Below, one piece after another: positions 35,213-43,868 of a stretch of 64,000 nt of DNA. Below the pieces are notes generated by a model. It worked only from the letters and a program-made list of their open reading frames with translations, did no database searches and was not told the DNA's origin. The position numbers and the translations under genes are program-made. This DNA comes from Ruegeria sp. SCSIO 43209. GTDB lineage: Bacteria; Pseudomonadota; Alphaproteobacteria; Rhodobacterales; Rhodobacteraceae. The stretch spans positions 1,699,001 through 1,763,000 of the forward strand of contig NZ_CP065359.1 of assembly GCF_019904295.1 (NCBI RefSeq), written 5' to 3'. How positions within the stretch are numbered: the stretch's first letter is position 1; the number at the start of each line of letters is the position of its first letter.

Positions 35213-35513
35213 GACTGTCCCTTCCGAACCTCAGGAACCGCAGGAAACACCGCAGCTTCGACTGCTGCGGCGCATGGTCATGCTGTTGACCGCGGTAATG
35301 ATTGGCGGGGTTCTAGTGACATTCGCCTTGATTGTCATCCGCCTATCGGACCGAACTCCGACTCTGCCGGATCAGATAGACCTGCCGGATGGTGCAAAGG
35401 CCCAGGCCGTGACCATCGGCAACAACTGGTATGCGATCGTGACCGACGACAATCGCATTCTGATCTTCGACAAGACGACCGGAAAACTGCGGCAAGAGGT
35501 TACGCTGAACTAG
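35211..35513 (+). CDS. Small single-pass membrane protein (DUF6476-like)
   Basis: A 100-residue protein with one membrane segment (MVMLLTAVMIGGVLVTFALI, residues about 25-44) and a periplasmic tail with a beta-strand look (NNWYAIVTDDNRILIFDKTT) that resembles a short PQQ-like or propeller strand pair. It resembles small Rhodobacterales proteins of the DUF6476 kind. I prefer ATG 35211 over the GTG at 35205. The start codon overlaps the rluD start on the opposite strand. It ends 2 bases from the convergent FUT-TPR gene. Function unknown. Confidence 0.75.
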   Translation: MTVPSEPQEPQETPQLRLLRRMVMLLTAVMIGGVLVTFALIVIRLSDRTPTLPDQIDLPDGAKAQAVTIGNNWYAIVTDDNRILIFDKTTGKLRQEVTLN

Positions 35514-35515
35514 TT

Positions 35516-37588
35516 TCACGCCTGACCCGAAAGTCTATTCAGTTGATTGGTGAACCGCTTGTGGGGCGGAAAAAGTTCGCGCGCTTTCTCAAGATAGGGA
35601 CGCGCCTTGTTCTTGTTGCCGCGACGCATGTGAATCTGGCCCGCCATGCCCTGAATGACTACGGTGACTTCATCCAGATCGGCAGCTTTCAGAATGAACT
35701 TTTCACCCTGACCGGTCTTGCCCGTCCGCTCTAGCAAGCGCCCCATGGCAAACAGAAGAAACGGGCTTTCCGGGTCACAAGCTAGCGCCTCTGACATCGT
35801 TCGATGCGCAGCTACGGTATCGCCTTCTGCTTCGTAAAGTTCGGACAGCCGCTTTTGATACAAGGCACTTTCCGGCACACCAGCTACGATCTGGCGGGTT
35901 TTATCAATGGCTTGGGCCCCGGACAATTCCCCCAGATGTCTCTGTAGTATCACCCTCGCGCCCAACAATCGCGGGTCGTCTGCTGGTACGTCGTGAACCT
36001 CATCGAGTGAGGTAGAAAGCGCTTCCAATCTTTGTTGGTGATCAAAGATACGACTTGCGCGTTGATCCAGCGCCAACTCGGCCCAATCCAAGAGTATGAA
36101 ATCGAAGTTGCAAGAACGCCTGACAACAACATTGCGCTGAACCAGATACAGGTTATTGAACGGTGGAAATCGGCGTTGCCGAACGACCTTCTGCAACGAC
36201 CAATCCACAGGCGGCATTAGCCTAAGCGCAAGTTGGGCGCGGTAGAGCATTCTGGACCCCAGCACCACAACATCCGGCCGTAAGGGTTTGGACCAGAACG
36301 CTTTAGCAAAGTGCAGCGTCGCCGCACCGCGCTTGCCCTGCATGCCAAGAACAGCGCCGCGCAACGCGCACAAAACAGTATAGTCTTCGGGCCAGAGATG
36401 CGGGTTCTGCAATCCCTCTTTGGCATGTGCCTCGCTTTCCTGCCACTTCGACAGGTAAAAACAGTTCAGGGATTGCAGAAGTGGCATAAAGGCGTTGTCG
36501 GCCCCGGCGTCCAGAATAGGTTTCGCATTATCATACGCCTCTTCGCAGCGATCCTGCGCTGACAGATGTTGCACCGCCTTTGAATAGATATGCGCCGCCT
36601 CTGAGGGATTCAGAAAGGCCGATGGCCCCTTCGCAACCCGTTCGATGAACCGCGCATTGGCCGCCTGCATCTCATCCTTGGACAATACATCGCGGAACAC
36701 TTTACGCTGCTGCCCCGAAATCCGGGCTGCAGCCATTGAAAAGCCAGATATGTGTGGCGCGATCACCTGATCCGCCCGTGACATCGCAAAAAGCTCCAGA
36801 AAGTCCCGCTGCGCCCGGGTCAGAGCCGACAGATCAGCGATATCCGACATCTGCATGAGCTCCGGAAACCGTTGCTTGAAACGGTCTATCACCTCTGGCT
36901 GATCCGAAAACATGATCGCCGTCTGGCCCTTGGATTTCTCCAGATGGGCCTCGTAAAACTCGTCAGGTTCGATCTTGGCGGGCCAGATCGAATGCTTCCA
37001 TGGTAATCCGTTCAGGATTTCTCCGCGCCGAATGTGGTAAGCCGAACCCCCCTGCCCCGAGAGCTTGTGATCCGCACGATCCATGATCTGACGAACCTCA
37101 TCCACAAATCCAACGCTATGTATGAAATCGCGATAGCGGGGACGGATGGTTTCGATATCTTCCCACGGGAAGGCAAATATCTCGCTCGCCTCTTCGACCA
37201 GAACCGAACGGCCAGACGCCAAATGGTCGATCAGCCGCTCGGGCGATGGATCGTGATGGAAGGCCCAAATTGGCAGAGCGGTCGCGCTTATCGTGTCGAA
37301 CTCTGCCTGATCAAGGAAATGCGCATCCATCCAGTCTTTGGTGAATAACTCCTCAGTATGATCCAACTCCGGCGCATCGGCGCCTTGCGGGAACCAGTTC
37401 ACCCGGTAGTCTGTCCCAAAGTCTTCGGCCAAACGGATACTGGTCAGGATCATCAGCAGGCGCGCGCCCAAACAATCCGTACGCTGACCAATGAAAACGC
37501 CACGCGTTTGGATCATTGCGCGATCCGGGTGGTCAATGCCCTGCCAATTATTCCAATTATCTGATACATACAGACATTCCCAAACCAC
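35516..37588 (-). CDS. Fucosyltransferase/NodZ-like domain protein with C-terminal TPR repeats
   Basis: A 690-residue protein. The N-terminal about 320 residues resemble GT-B alpha-1,6- or O-fucosyltransferases: an early donor-site-like GARLLMILTSIRLAEDFG, the HxRRxE motif AYHIRRGEILN (H185-E190; FUT8/NodZ have HxRRxD there), then TAIMFSDQPEVIDRFKQRFP and a C-terminal SRADQVIAPHISGFSMAAAR. The rest is a string of TPR-like helix pairs (CEEAYDNAKPILDAGADNAF; ESALYQKRLSELYEAEGDTV). Start is uncertain: GTG 37588 has AGGCG upstream; the first ATG is 37516. The acceptor is unknown, perhaps a surface glycan. No other glycan gene is adjacent. Confidence 0.65.
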   Translation of the reverse strand: MVWECLYVSDNWNNWQGIDHPDRAMIQTRGVFIGQRTDCLGARLLMILTSIRLAEDFGTDYRVNWFPQGADAPELDHTEELFTKDWMDAHFLDQAEFDTISATALPIWAFHHDPSPERLIDHLASGRSVLVEEASEIFAFPWEDIETIRPRYRDFIHSVGFVDEVRQIMDRADHKLSGQGGSAYHIRRGEILNGLPWKHSIWPAKIEPDEFYEAHLEKSKGQTAIMFSDQPEVIDRFKQRFPELMQMSDIADLSALTRAQRDFLELFAMSRADQVIAPHISGFSMAAARISGQQRKVFRDVLSKDEMQAANARFIERVAKGPSAFLNPSEAAHIYSKAVQHLSAQDRCEEAYDNAKPILDAGADNAFMPLLQSLNCFYLSKWQESEAHAKEGLQNPHLWPEDYTVLCALRGAVLGMQGKRGAATLHFAKAFWSKPLRPDVVVLGSRMLYRAQLALRLMPPVDWSLQKVVRQRRFPPFNNLYLVQRNVVVRRSCNFDFILLDWAELALDQRASRIFDHQQRLEALSTSLDEVHDVPADDPRLLGARVILQRHLGELSGAQAIDKTRQIVAGVPESALYQKRLSELYEAEGDTVAAHRTMSEALACDPESPFLLFAMGRLLERTGKTGQGEKFILKAADLDEVTVVIQGMAGQIHMRRGNKNKARPYLEKARELFPPHKRFTNQLNRLSGQA

Positions 37589-37671
37589 GTTCGCCTAAGG
37601 TCTTACACAACCGCTACAGTTGAGGCGAGATGCGAAAAACGCGGTGTTTTGCAATTTGTTGCAATGCGAGG

Positions 37672-38805
37672 TTAAGCAACCGCCGGACGGGCCTGCGACA
37701 AGTCCGGAGAAATGCGAATGGCCTGCGAGATCAAGTTCAGGCACGCGATTGAGCGCTGGGAAATGATATCCGCCGGAATGCGTGTGGCCGCTGCCAAGGC
37801 GTCCGTCAGTGAAACGCCGACATCCGTTGTCAACACGCGCAGCGCGGTGGTCAGGTTCAGATCGGCCCCGGCCAGGGTTCCATCCGGTAAGGTCAGCCTG
37901 CTGTTTTCACGTTGGATGACACGCCCTTCCAGCTTGAATTCCTGCAGATCCGTTCCAGCAACGGCCATCGCGTCGCTCACCAGAAACAGATGCCCCGGCC
38001 CCTGTTTAGCTGCAAAGGCGGCGCGCATCGTCTGCGGGTGAACATGGATTGCATCCGCTATCAACCCGGCAGACATCGCACCGCTGGACAAGACTGCGCC
38101 AACCAGCCCCGGTTCGCGGTTGCCCAACTGACTCATCGCGTTAAACAAATGGGTGGCGCAGTGCGCGCCCGCCTGTGCGTAAGCCACGCAGGTCTGAAAC
38201 TCGGCATCACTGTGCCCCAACGACACGATGACCCCCGCCTTGCTGAGCGTTTCGACCTGAGCAATCGTGACACTTTCAGGCGCAAGCGTAACCATCAATG
38301 CAGGCAACGCCCCTGCCGCTTCTATCAGCTGTGCAAGATCAGCGTCCTGCATCCGGCGGATCAGCCCGCCGTCATGCGCGCCCTTGCGTCGCACCGAGAG
38401 ATGCGGCCCCTCAAGATGCAAGCCGACAATCCCCTGAACTCCGCGCTGAATGGCCTGAGAAGCAGCAGAAATGGCAGCCGTTGTCTTTTCGGGCGTGTCC
38501 GTGATCAGCGTCGGAAGGATCGACGTCGCGCCAAGCTTGCGATGAGCCGCCGCAATACGCTGTAATGTCTCGACCGATGGATCGTCGTTGAACATGACGC
38601 CTCCGCCGCCATTCACCTGCAAATCTACATAGCCGGGGCTTAAAATATCGCCCGACAGATCCTGAACCATCTCATCCGAAGGCAACTCGGCTTCGGGCAA
38701 AATACTGTCGAGCAGCCCGCCGACGAAACGGGCGGCGTGGCCGTCCTTCAGGGTTTTACCATCAAAGATAGGCCCGCCCGCGAAGGTGATCGTCGCATCG
38801 GTCAT
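37672..38805 (-). CDS. nagA: N-acetylglucosamine-6-phosphate deacetylase
   Basis: A 377-residue amidohydrolase that deacetylates GlcNAc-6-P. Motifs are SPGYVDLQVNGGGGVMFNDD, LHLEGPHLS, LGHSDAEF, CATHLFNAMS, GLIADAIHVHP and the catalytic aspartate in LVSDAMAVAG. The last 30 residues (QRSIACLNLISQAIRISPDL) lack the usual GxxxPGxxADLV ending, which may reflect a frameshift or a diverged tail. Its start overlaps the SIS gene stop as ATGA. It is last of the minus-strand amino-sugar operon. Confidence 0.92.
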   Translation of the reverse strand: MTDATITFAGGPIFDGKTLKDGHAARFVGGLLDSILPEAELPSDEMVQDLSGDILSPGYVDLQVNGGGGVMFNDDPSVETLQRIAAAHRKLGATSILPTLITDTPEKTTAAISAASQAIQRGVQGIVGLHLEGPHLSVRRKGAHDGGLIRRMQDADLAQLIEAAGALPALMVTLAPESVTIAQVETLSKAGVIVSLGHSDAEFQTCVAYAQAGAHCATHLFNAMSQLGNREPGLVGAVLSSGAMSAGLIADAIHVHPQTMRAAFAAKQGPGHLFLVSDAMAVAGTDLQEFKLEGRVIQRENSRLTLPDGTLAGADLNLTTALRVLTTDVGVSLTDALAAATRIPADIISQRSIACLNLISQAIRISPDLSQARPAVA

Positions 38806-39830
38806 ACCGTCTCCGTCACTTTCCGCAGGTGACGCGGTGCATCGGGATTGATGCCCAGGCGCTTGGCCACAGTTTCGACCATACCGTAGAACGAAGCGAT
38901 TGAGGCTACCGGATCTGTCATCCAGTGCGTGGTGCGGACATGTGGTAGCCTCACGGCATCAGACACCTGATTGGTCGTTGCGAAGACTTTTGCGCCCTTA
39001 GCTGCGAGCGCATCGGCGACTTCGGCGATGTTGGCCTCAGCCGCGTCTCCGGACGAGAACGCAATCACCGGAAAGCCCTGATCCACGATCGAAACCGGGC
39101 CATGCAGAACTTCGGCCGAGGAATAGCTCTCCGCATGAATTTGGCAGGTTTCCTTGAATTTCAGCGCCGCCTCATTCGAAATTGCCCAGGACATCCCACG
39201 TCCCAAAGTGAACAGGGATTGGCCATCGACTGCCTCGACCACCGCACTCCAATCGCAGGTGATCGCCCGCGATAAATCTTCCGGCAATTTGTGAATTGCA
39301 GCCAGCAAGGTATCGTCGCCCTTGACCTCGGCCAGCAACCAAAGCCCGGCGACCAGAGAGGTGACGAAAGTCTTGGTGGCAGCCACGCTAAGCTCGGGGC
39401 CTGCAAGGATGGGCAGAGCCGAGGTGGCGTTCTGGGCCAGTGCAGACGTGGTATCGTTCGTGATCGCCACCGAATACGCGCCGCCTTCTGTCAGGGACTT
39501 CGTCAGCTGTACGATGTCGGGGCTTTGACCCGATTGGGATACCGAAATACACAGCGCCCCGGGGCATCGCATATCGACCCCGTAGATCGATTTCACGCTC
39601 GGCCCAACCGAGGCCATGGGCAGGCCCAGCAGCAGTTCTGAAGCGTATTTCAGATAGCTGCAGGCATGGTCCGACGAACCTCGCGCAACCGAAATCAGGA
39701 AGCCGGGATCGTGCGCGCGGATCGCGCTTGCGGTCTTTGTAATCGCCGTGGCACCATCAGTGAGAAGCCGATCAACGGCAAAAGGTATCTCATTGATTTC
39801 CTGCCGCATTTGAGTTGTTTCGCTGGACAT
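38802..39830 (-). CDS. SIS-domain amino-sugar phosphate deaminase/isomerase (NagB-II / AgaS type)
   Basis: A 342-residue protein with two SIS domains, like the isomerase half of GlmS without the glutaminase. Motifs are VARGSSDHACSYLKYASELL, ISVSQSGQSPDIVQL and GRGMSWAISNEAALKFKETC, then HAESYSSAEVLHGPVSIV. Such proteins convert glucosamine-6-P to fructose-6-P and ammonia (NagB-II) in genomes that lack the classical NagB. With NagA beside it, this is the likely role. It starts 12 bases after the GntR gene. Confidence 0.9.
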   Translation of the reverse strand: MSSETTQMRQEINEIPFAVDRLLTDGATAITKTASAIRAHDPGFLISVARGSSDHACSYLKYASELLLGLPMASVGPSVKSIYGVDMRCPGALCISVSQSGQSPDIVQLTKSLTEGGAYSVAITNDTTSALAQNATSALPILAGPELSVAATKTFVTSLVAGLWLLAEVKGDDTLLAAIHKLPEDLSRAITCDWSAVVEAVDGQSLFTLGRGMSWAISNEAALKFKETCQIHAESYSSAEVLHGPVSIVDQGFPVIAFSSGDAAEANIAEVADALAAKGAKVFATTNQVSDAVRLPHVRTTHWMTDPVASIASFYGMVETVAKRLGINPDAPRHLRKVTETV

Positions 39831-39842
39831 GTGCCCTGCCTT

Positions 39843-40598
39843 TCAGGTTGACAGACGCAGCTCTGCCACGAAATCGTAGGCATCGCCGTGATAGATGGAT
39901 CGGGTAAGTTCAGCAACGCGCCCGCTTTCTAGGTATGAGGTCCGCTGAATGCGCAGCCCTGCCGTACCTTCGGCAACGTCCAGCAAACCGGCCTCGGTCG
40001 CTTCGAGATTGATGGCTGAGATTTTCTGGATCGCGCGCACCGGACGATTGCCCGAGTGTTCGAGGAACGCATAGAGCGATCCGGTAACCTCGGTCGGGTT
40101 GGGTAGGATATCCAGCGGCAACGCCGCGCGTTCCAGCGCCATTGGCCGCCCACCAGCCGCGCGCAGTCGATGAATGCGCGCGACCTGATCGCTGGCCGAC
40201 AGACCCAGCGCCAGCATCTCATCAGGCGACGGCAGGAATATACCGCGCTCCAACCAGGTTGAAGTCGTTTCAAAACCGCGCCTCTCCATGTCTTCGGTAA
40301 ACGAGGTCAAATGCGACAGCGACTGCTCAACCCGCGCAACCGCTTGACGCACGAATGATCCCGAGCCTTGCCGCTGTTCAATCGCGCCTTTGCGCACAAG
40401 TTCCTGAATCGCCTTGCGGACCGTCACCCGCGACAGGTCCGTCAGCTCGGCAATCTCGCGCTCGGGCGGGAGTGAACTGTTCGGGGCCAGAATACCCTCT
40501 TCAATCCCCTGCTCCAGCCGCTGCCGCAGCTGTACGTATCGGGGACCGGCGGTCTGACCCAGCCAACCCTCGGGCCGCAAGAAGTCAGCAACGCTCAT
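39843..40598 (-). CDS. GntR family regulator, HutC subfamily, of the amino-sugar locus
   Basis: A 251-residue repressor. The N-terminal winged helix (GPRYVQLRQRLEQGIEEG, LPPEREIAELTDLSRVTVRK) is followed by a UTRA effector domain (VARIHRLRAAGGRPMALERA; ELTRSIYHGDAYDFVAELRL). HutC-type members such as NagR/YvoA sense GlcN-6-P or GlcNAc-6-P. ATG 40598 has AAGGAGACC before it and overlaps the kinase gene by 14 bases. Its likely targets are the tandem GGTAT repeats at 41477-41492 and 41576-41608. Confidence 0.9.
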   Translation of the reverse strand: MSVADFLRPEGWLGQTAGPRYVQLRQRLEQGIEEGILAPNSSLPPEREIAELTDLSRVTVRKAIQELVRKGAIEQRQGSGSFVRQAVARVEQSLSHLTSFTEDMERRGFETTSTWLERGIFLPSPDEMLALGLSASDQVARIHRLRAAGGRPMALERAALPLDILPNPTEVTGSLYAFLEHSGNRPVRAIQKISAINLEATEAGLLDVAEGTAGLRIQRTSYLESGRVAELTRSIYHGDAYDFVAELRLST

Positions 40599-41472
40599 GT
40601 CGGGTCTCCTTTTGAAAGGCGTGGGCCAACGCGATGGCACCGGTCAACGGATCGCCCAGCGGTTCGGCCAACTCCTGTTGCATTGGCGCAGGCAGAAATT
40701 CCGCATATTGCGGGCCGATGCCGCCGGTCAGGCAGATCGAAAGGCCGGGCATCCAGCCCATCGCCAACATCTGATCCGACAGATACTGTGCACTATCCTC
40801 CATGATCGACAGCGCAAGCGCATCTCCTTGCTTTGCGTGTTGCGTGACAACAGGCGCCAGCGCTCCGAACTCGGTAGGCGACATCTTGGAGGCGGTCCTG
40901 ACAATCCCAGCAGCGCCATCAAAACGCGACAACAGGCTGTCCGCCAATTCAGACGCAGGCTTCAGAGCGTCCACAAAGTCAAGCGTACAGGCCAAAGCCC
41001 GCCGCCCAACCCATTGCGCCGAGGCCTGATCCCCGAGAACAGGTCCCCAGCCCCCGGCAAATGACCTGCGATCCCCATTCTGGACCGCCAGAAAAGAACC
41101 CGTTCCGCAATGCGCTACGAAACCGTCTTTCGAACCCAACGCACCACGTAATGCGGCGGGCCTGTCATCTTCAATCAGAACATGGTCAAATGGCAGCTTT
41201 TCTGCCAGCCGATCAGCCAACGCGCGCCCCGTGATACCGGCCAGCCCCAAGTAGGCTGGCGCACGAGCGATTTGAGTTGCCTCTAGTCCGGCACGTCGGG
41301 CCAAAGCAGCAATTCCGTGCATCAACTCAGCGCAGGCTGCGTCAAAATCGGTTGATACATTTGCCGCACCAACCTCGACACACTGAACCGCAGAGCCGTC
41401 TGAAACAGCAAGACGGCAGCGTGTTCCACCGCCATCAGCGGCCAGCACAATGGTATCAGAAGGGCGACTCAT
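40585..41472 (-). CDS. BadF/BadG-type ATPase, likely N-acetylglucosamine or glucosamine kinase
   Basis: A 295-residue sugar kinase of the BadF/BadG fold. The phosphate-binding start is LAADGGGTRCRLAVSDGSA and a second motif is GTGSFLAVQNGDRRSFAGGW. In amino-sugar loci such proteins phosphorylate GlcNAc or GlcN that enters unphosphorylated. That fits here, since uptake is by an ABC transporter. It is the first gene of the minus-strand operon and starts 5 bases from a GGTAT repeat pair. Exact sugar not shown. Confidence 0.86.
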   Translation of the reverse strand: MSRPSDTIVLAADGGGTRCRLAVSDGSAVQCVEVGAANVSTDFDAACAELMHGIAALARRAGLEATQIARAPAYLGLAGITGRALADRLAEKLPFDHVLIEDDRPAALRGALGSKDGFVAHCGTGSFLAVQNGDRRSFAGGWGPVLGDQASAQWVGRRALACTLDFVDALKPASELADSLLSRFDGAAGIVRTASKMSPTEFGALAPVVTQHAKQGDALALSIMEDSAQYLSDQMLAMGWMPGLSICLTGGIGPQYAEFLPAPMQQELAEPLGDPLTGAIALAHAFQKETRHERC

Positions 41473-41476
41473 GGAG

Positions 41477-41492
41477 ATACCTTTATAATACC
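41477..41492 (-). promoter_or_regulatory. Candidate GntR operator: two GGTAT repeats at 11-bp period
   Basis: Minus strand: GGTAT-TATAAA-GGTAT. The two units are 11 bases apart. It sits 4 bases before the kinase ATG and overlaps a TATTAT -10-like box at the end of a TTGGTC -N18- promoter. It matches the plus-strand copy at 41588-41603 (13 of 16 bases). The two copies point outwards, each towards its own gene. Confidence 0.65.
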
Positions 41493-41548
41493 TATTTCAA
41501 ATTTTGAAGACCAAATTACGCAATAATGCAGTAATAGTTGTCCAAATC

Positions 41549-41576
41549 TTGAAAATAGTGGGCGTAAAAATAAAAT
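41549..41576 (+). promoter_or_regulatory. Likely promoter of murQ operon
   Basis: TTGAAA at 41549-41554, 16-base spacer, TAAAAT at 41571-41576. It immediately precedes and touches the triple tandem repeat, so bound regulator would block it. Boxes are by eye only. Confidence 0.5.
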
Positions 41577-41608
41577 GGTAGACTAATGGTATCTAAAAGG
41601 TATGATAT
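41576..41608 (+). promoter_or_regulatory. Candidate GntR operator: three tandem 11-bp repeats
   Basis: TGGTAGACTAA (41576-41586), TGGTATCTAAA (41587-41597) and AGGTATGATAT (41598-41608) are three direct repeats at exactly one helical turn. The same unit occurs in the opposite strand before the kinase gene (41477-41492). It lies between promoter boxes and the murQ start, so it likely serves the GntR regulator of this locus. Confidence 0.68.
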
Positions 41609-41631
41609 TCAAAATCTCGGGGGAGAATCAC

Positions 41632-42555
41632 GTGACCAAGCCAGTTACCGAACAGCTACATCAAGACGCGATCGGACTTGACGCCCGACCGCTGACTGAA
41701 GTGGCCGAGCTGCTGGCCCGCTCGCAAGCCGACGCTGCCGCTGCCCCGCTTTCCTCGCTGCCCAACCTCTGCGCAGGCGCAAAAGCTATGGCGCAATCCA
41801 TCCGATCGGGCGGGGTTTTGCGCTATTTGGCGGCAGGCTCTTCCGGCTTGATGGCCGCCTCGGATGCGCTGGAACTGGGGGGAACTTTTTCGATACCAGC
41901 CCGCCAGATTCGCATCCACATGGCAGGTGGATTGCCCTCAGGAGTTGAGATGCCGGGAGATGTCGAAGATGCCACCGACGGCCTTGCCCGAGACCTGACC
42001 GATCTTTCTGCCAAAGACACCTTGATCACCGTCTCGGCCAGCGGAACCACACCGTACACAACCGCAGCAGCGCGGATCGCGCGGGACAGAGGCGCCACAG
42101 TTATCGGCATTGCCAATAACGGGGGCACCGAACTGTTGCAGCTTTCTGACCATCCAATCCTGCTTTCGACACCACCTGAACTGATCTCGGGCTCTACCCG
42201 CATGGGCGCTGGTACAGCGCAGAAAATCGCACTGAACATGCTTTCGACGCTGATGGCGATGGAGCTGGGGCATATTCAGGACGGCATGATGATCAATTTG
42301 CGCGCTGACAATGACAAGCTACGCGCCCGAGCCAACGGGATCGTCTGTCAGTTGACCGGTGTTTCCTCCGCGCAGGCTACAAAGGCGTTGACTGCGGCAG
42401 AGGGCAACCTCAAATGCGCGGCCCTTTTGGCTGTAGGCGCAGGGTCCCTGGACGCGGCGCAAGCAATGCTAAGCAACACCGACGATCACCTCCGCCCTGC
42501 GCTAGAGCGGATGAAACAAAACCAAGAAACCATCAACCTGGGAGATATCAAATGA
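41632..42555 (+). CDS. murQ: N-acetylmuramic acid 6-phosphate etherase
   Basis: A 307-residue SIS-domain lyase that splits the lactyl ether of MurNAc-6-P, giving GlcNAc-6-P and D-lactate. Motifs are RYLAAGSSGLMAASDALELG, TVSASGTTPYTTAAARIARD, and LISGSTRMGAGTAQKIALNM, typical of MurQ. GTG 41632 (start VTKPVTEQLHQDA) was chosen with GGGGGAG upstream; an ATG at 41602 lies within the repeats. It overlaps the binding-protein gene as ATGA. It leads the plus-strand operon and feeds product to NagA in the divergent operon. Confidence 0.94.
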   Translation: MTKPVTEQLHQDAIGLDARPLTEVAELLARSQADAAAAPLSSLPNLCAGAKAMAQSIRSGGVLRYLAAGSSGLMAASDALELGGTFSIPARQIRIHMAGGLPSGVEMPGDVEDATDGLARDLTDLSAKDTLITVSASGTTPYTTAAARIARDRGATVIGIANNGGTELLQLSDHPILLSTPPELISGSTRMGAGTAQKIALNMLSTLMAMELGHIQDGMMINLRADNDKLRARANGIVCQLTGVSSAQATKALTAAEGNLKCAALLAVGAGSLDAAQAMLSNTDDHLRPALERMKQNQETINLGDIK

Positions 42556-43802
42556 CACGCAAAGTTCTGAGCCTTGCCTTGATGAGCACGGCGCTGGTCA
42601 CAAGCGCCTATGCGCAAGAGGCCACTTTGACCATCGAAAGTTGGCGAAACGACGATCTTGCGTTGTGGCAGGAAAAGATCATTCCGGCCTTCGAGGCCGA
42701 GAATCCCGGCATCAAAGTAATATTCTCGCCTTCTGCACCGGCAGAATACAATGCTGTCTTGAACTCGAAGCTCGAGGCCGGATCGGCTGGCGATCTGATT
42801 ACCTGCCGTCCGTTTGATGCCTCGCTTGCGCTATACGAGTCGGGGCACCTGACCGATCTGTCTGATCTTGAGGCCATGGGAAATTTCTCGGACGTGGCCA
42901 AATCTGCGTGGCAAACCGATGACGGTTCGGCCAGTTTCTGCGTCCCGATGGCGTCAGTGATTCACGGCTTCATCTACAACAAAGATGCGTTCAATGAGTT
43001 GGGCATCGAAGTTCCAACTACCGAAGCTGAGTTCTTTGCCGCCCTCGATAAGATCAAGGAAGACGGTACCTATATCCCGATGGCGATGGGCACCAATGAC
43101 CAGTGGGAAGCCGCAACGATGGGCTACAACAACATCGGCCCAAACTACTGGAAGGGTGAAGAAGGCCGTCAGGCGCTGATCAAGGGTGAGCAGAAGCTGA
43201 CCGACCCCCAGTGGGTCGCCCCGTATGCGACACTGGCCAAGTGGGCCGACTATCTCGGCGACGGGTATGAAGCGCAAACCTATCCCGACAGCCAGAACCT
43301 GTTCACGCTGGGTCGTGCAGCGGTCTATCCAGCAGGCAGCTGGGAAATCTCGGGCTTCAACACGCAGGCCGATTTCGAAATGGGCGCCTTTAAGCCACCG
43401 GTCCAGAACGCGGGCGATACCTGCTATATTTCGGACCACACCGATATCGGCATTGGTATGAACGCCGCGAGCGAGAACCAGGAAGCTGCGCGCACTTTCC
43501 TGGCTTGGGTCGCAAGCCCGGAATTCGCCAGCATCTTCGGTAACGCCCTACCTGGTTTCTTCCCGCTGTCCAGCACTCCGGTCGAGCTGGAAGACCCACT
43601 GGCCAAGGAAATCGTAGGTTGGCGGGATGAGTGCGAAAGCACAATCCGCTCGACCTACCAAATCCTGTCGCGCGGCACGCCGAACCTCGAAAACGAGACT
43701 TGGGGTGCATCCGTTGCAGCCATCAAGGGTGCCGAGACACCCGAGGCACTGGGTCAGCAACTGCAAGACGGTCTGGCCAGCTGGTACGCACCACATCAGT
43801 AA
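42552..43802 (+). CDS. Sugar ABC transporter, periplasmic binding protein
   Basis: A 416-residue secreted solute-binding protein of the carbohydrate-uptake family (UgpB/MalE-like). The N-terminal signal is VLSLALMSTALVTSAYAQEA; the mature part has TIESWRNDDLALWQEKIIPA, then HTDIGIGMNAASENQEAART. ATG 42552 overlaps the murQ stop. Given MurQ, NagA and kinase in the locus, the ligand is probably an amino sugar (MurNAc, GlcNAc or a disaccharide), but that is inferred. A hairpin follows before the permease. Confidence 0.92.
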   Translation: MTRKVLSLALMSTALVTSAYAQEATLTIESWRNDDLALWQEKIIPAFEAENPGIKVIFSPSAPAEYNAVLNSKLEAGSAGDLITCRPFDASLALYESGHLTDLSDLEAMGNFSDVAKSAWQTDDGSASFCVPMASVIHGFIYNKDAFNELGIEVPTTEAEFFAALDKIKEDGTYIPMAMGTNDQWEAATMGYNNIGPNYWKGEEGRQALIKGEQKLTDPQWVAPYATLAKWADYLGDGYEAQTYPDSQNLFTLGRAAVYPAGSWEISGFNTQADFEMGAFKPPVQNAGDTCYISDHTDIGIGMNAASENQEAARTFLAWVASPEFASIFGNALPGFFPLSSTPVELEDPLAKEIVGWRDECESTIRSTYQILSRGTPNLENETWGASVAAIKGAETPEALGQQLQDGLASWYAPHQ

Positions 43803-43819
43803 CACCTAGGCCACTCACA

Positions 43820-43847
43820 CCGGACGCGGCCACCGCGTCGCGTCCGG
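43820..43847 (+). terminator. Intercistronic hairpin after the binding-protein gene
   Basis: CCGGACGCG (43820-43828) pairs with CGCGTCCGG (43839-43847), 9 bp with a 10-base loop, without a T-run. Hairpins here are common in ABC operons. They protect the binding-protein message and lower that of the permeases. Confidence 0.6.
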
Positions 43848-43868
43848 ACCTTTCCCCCGGAGATTCCC

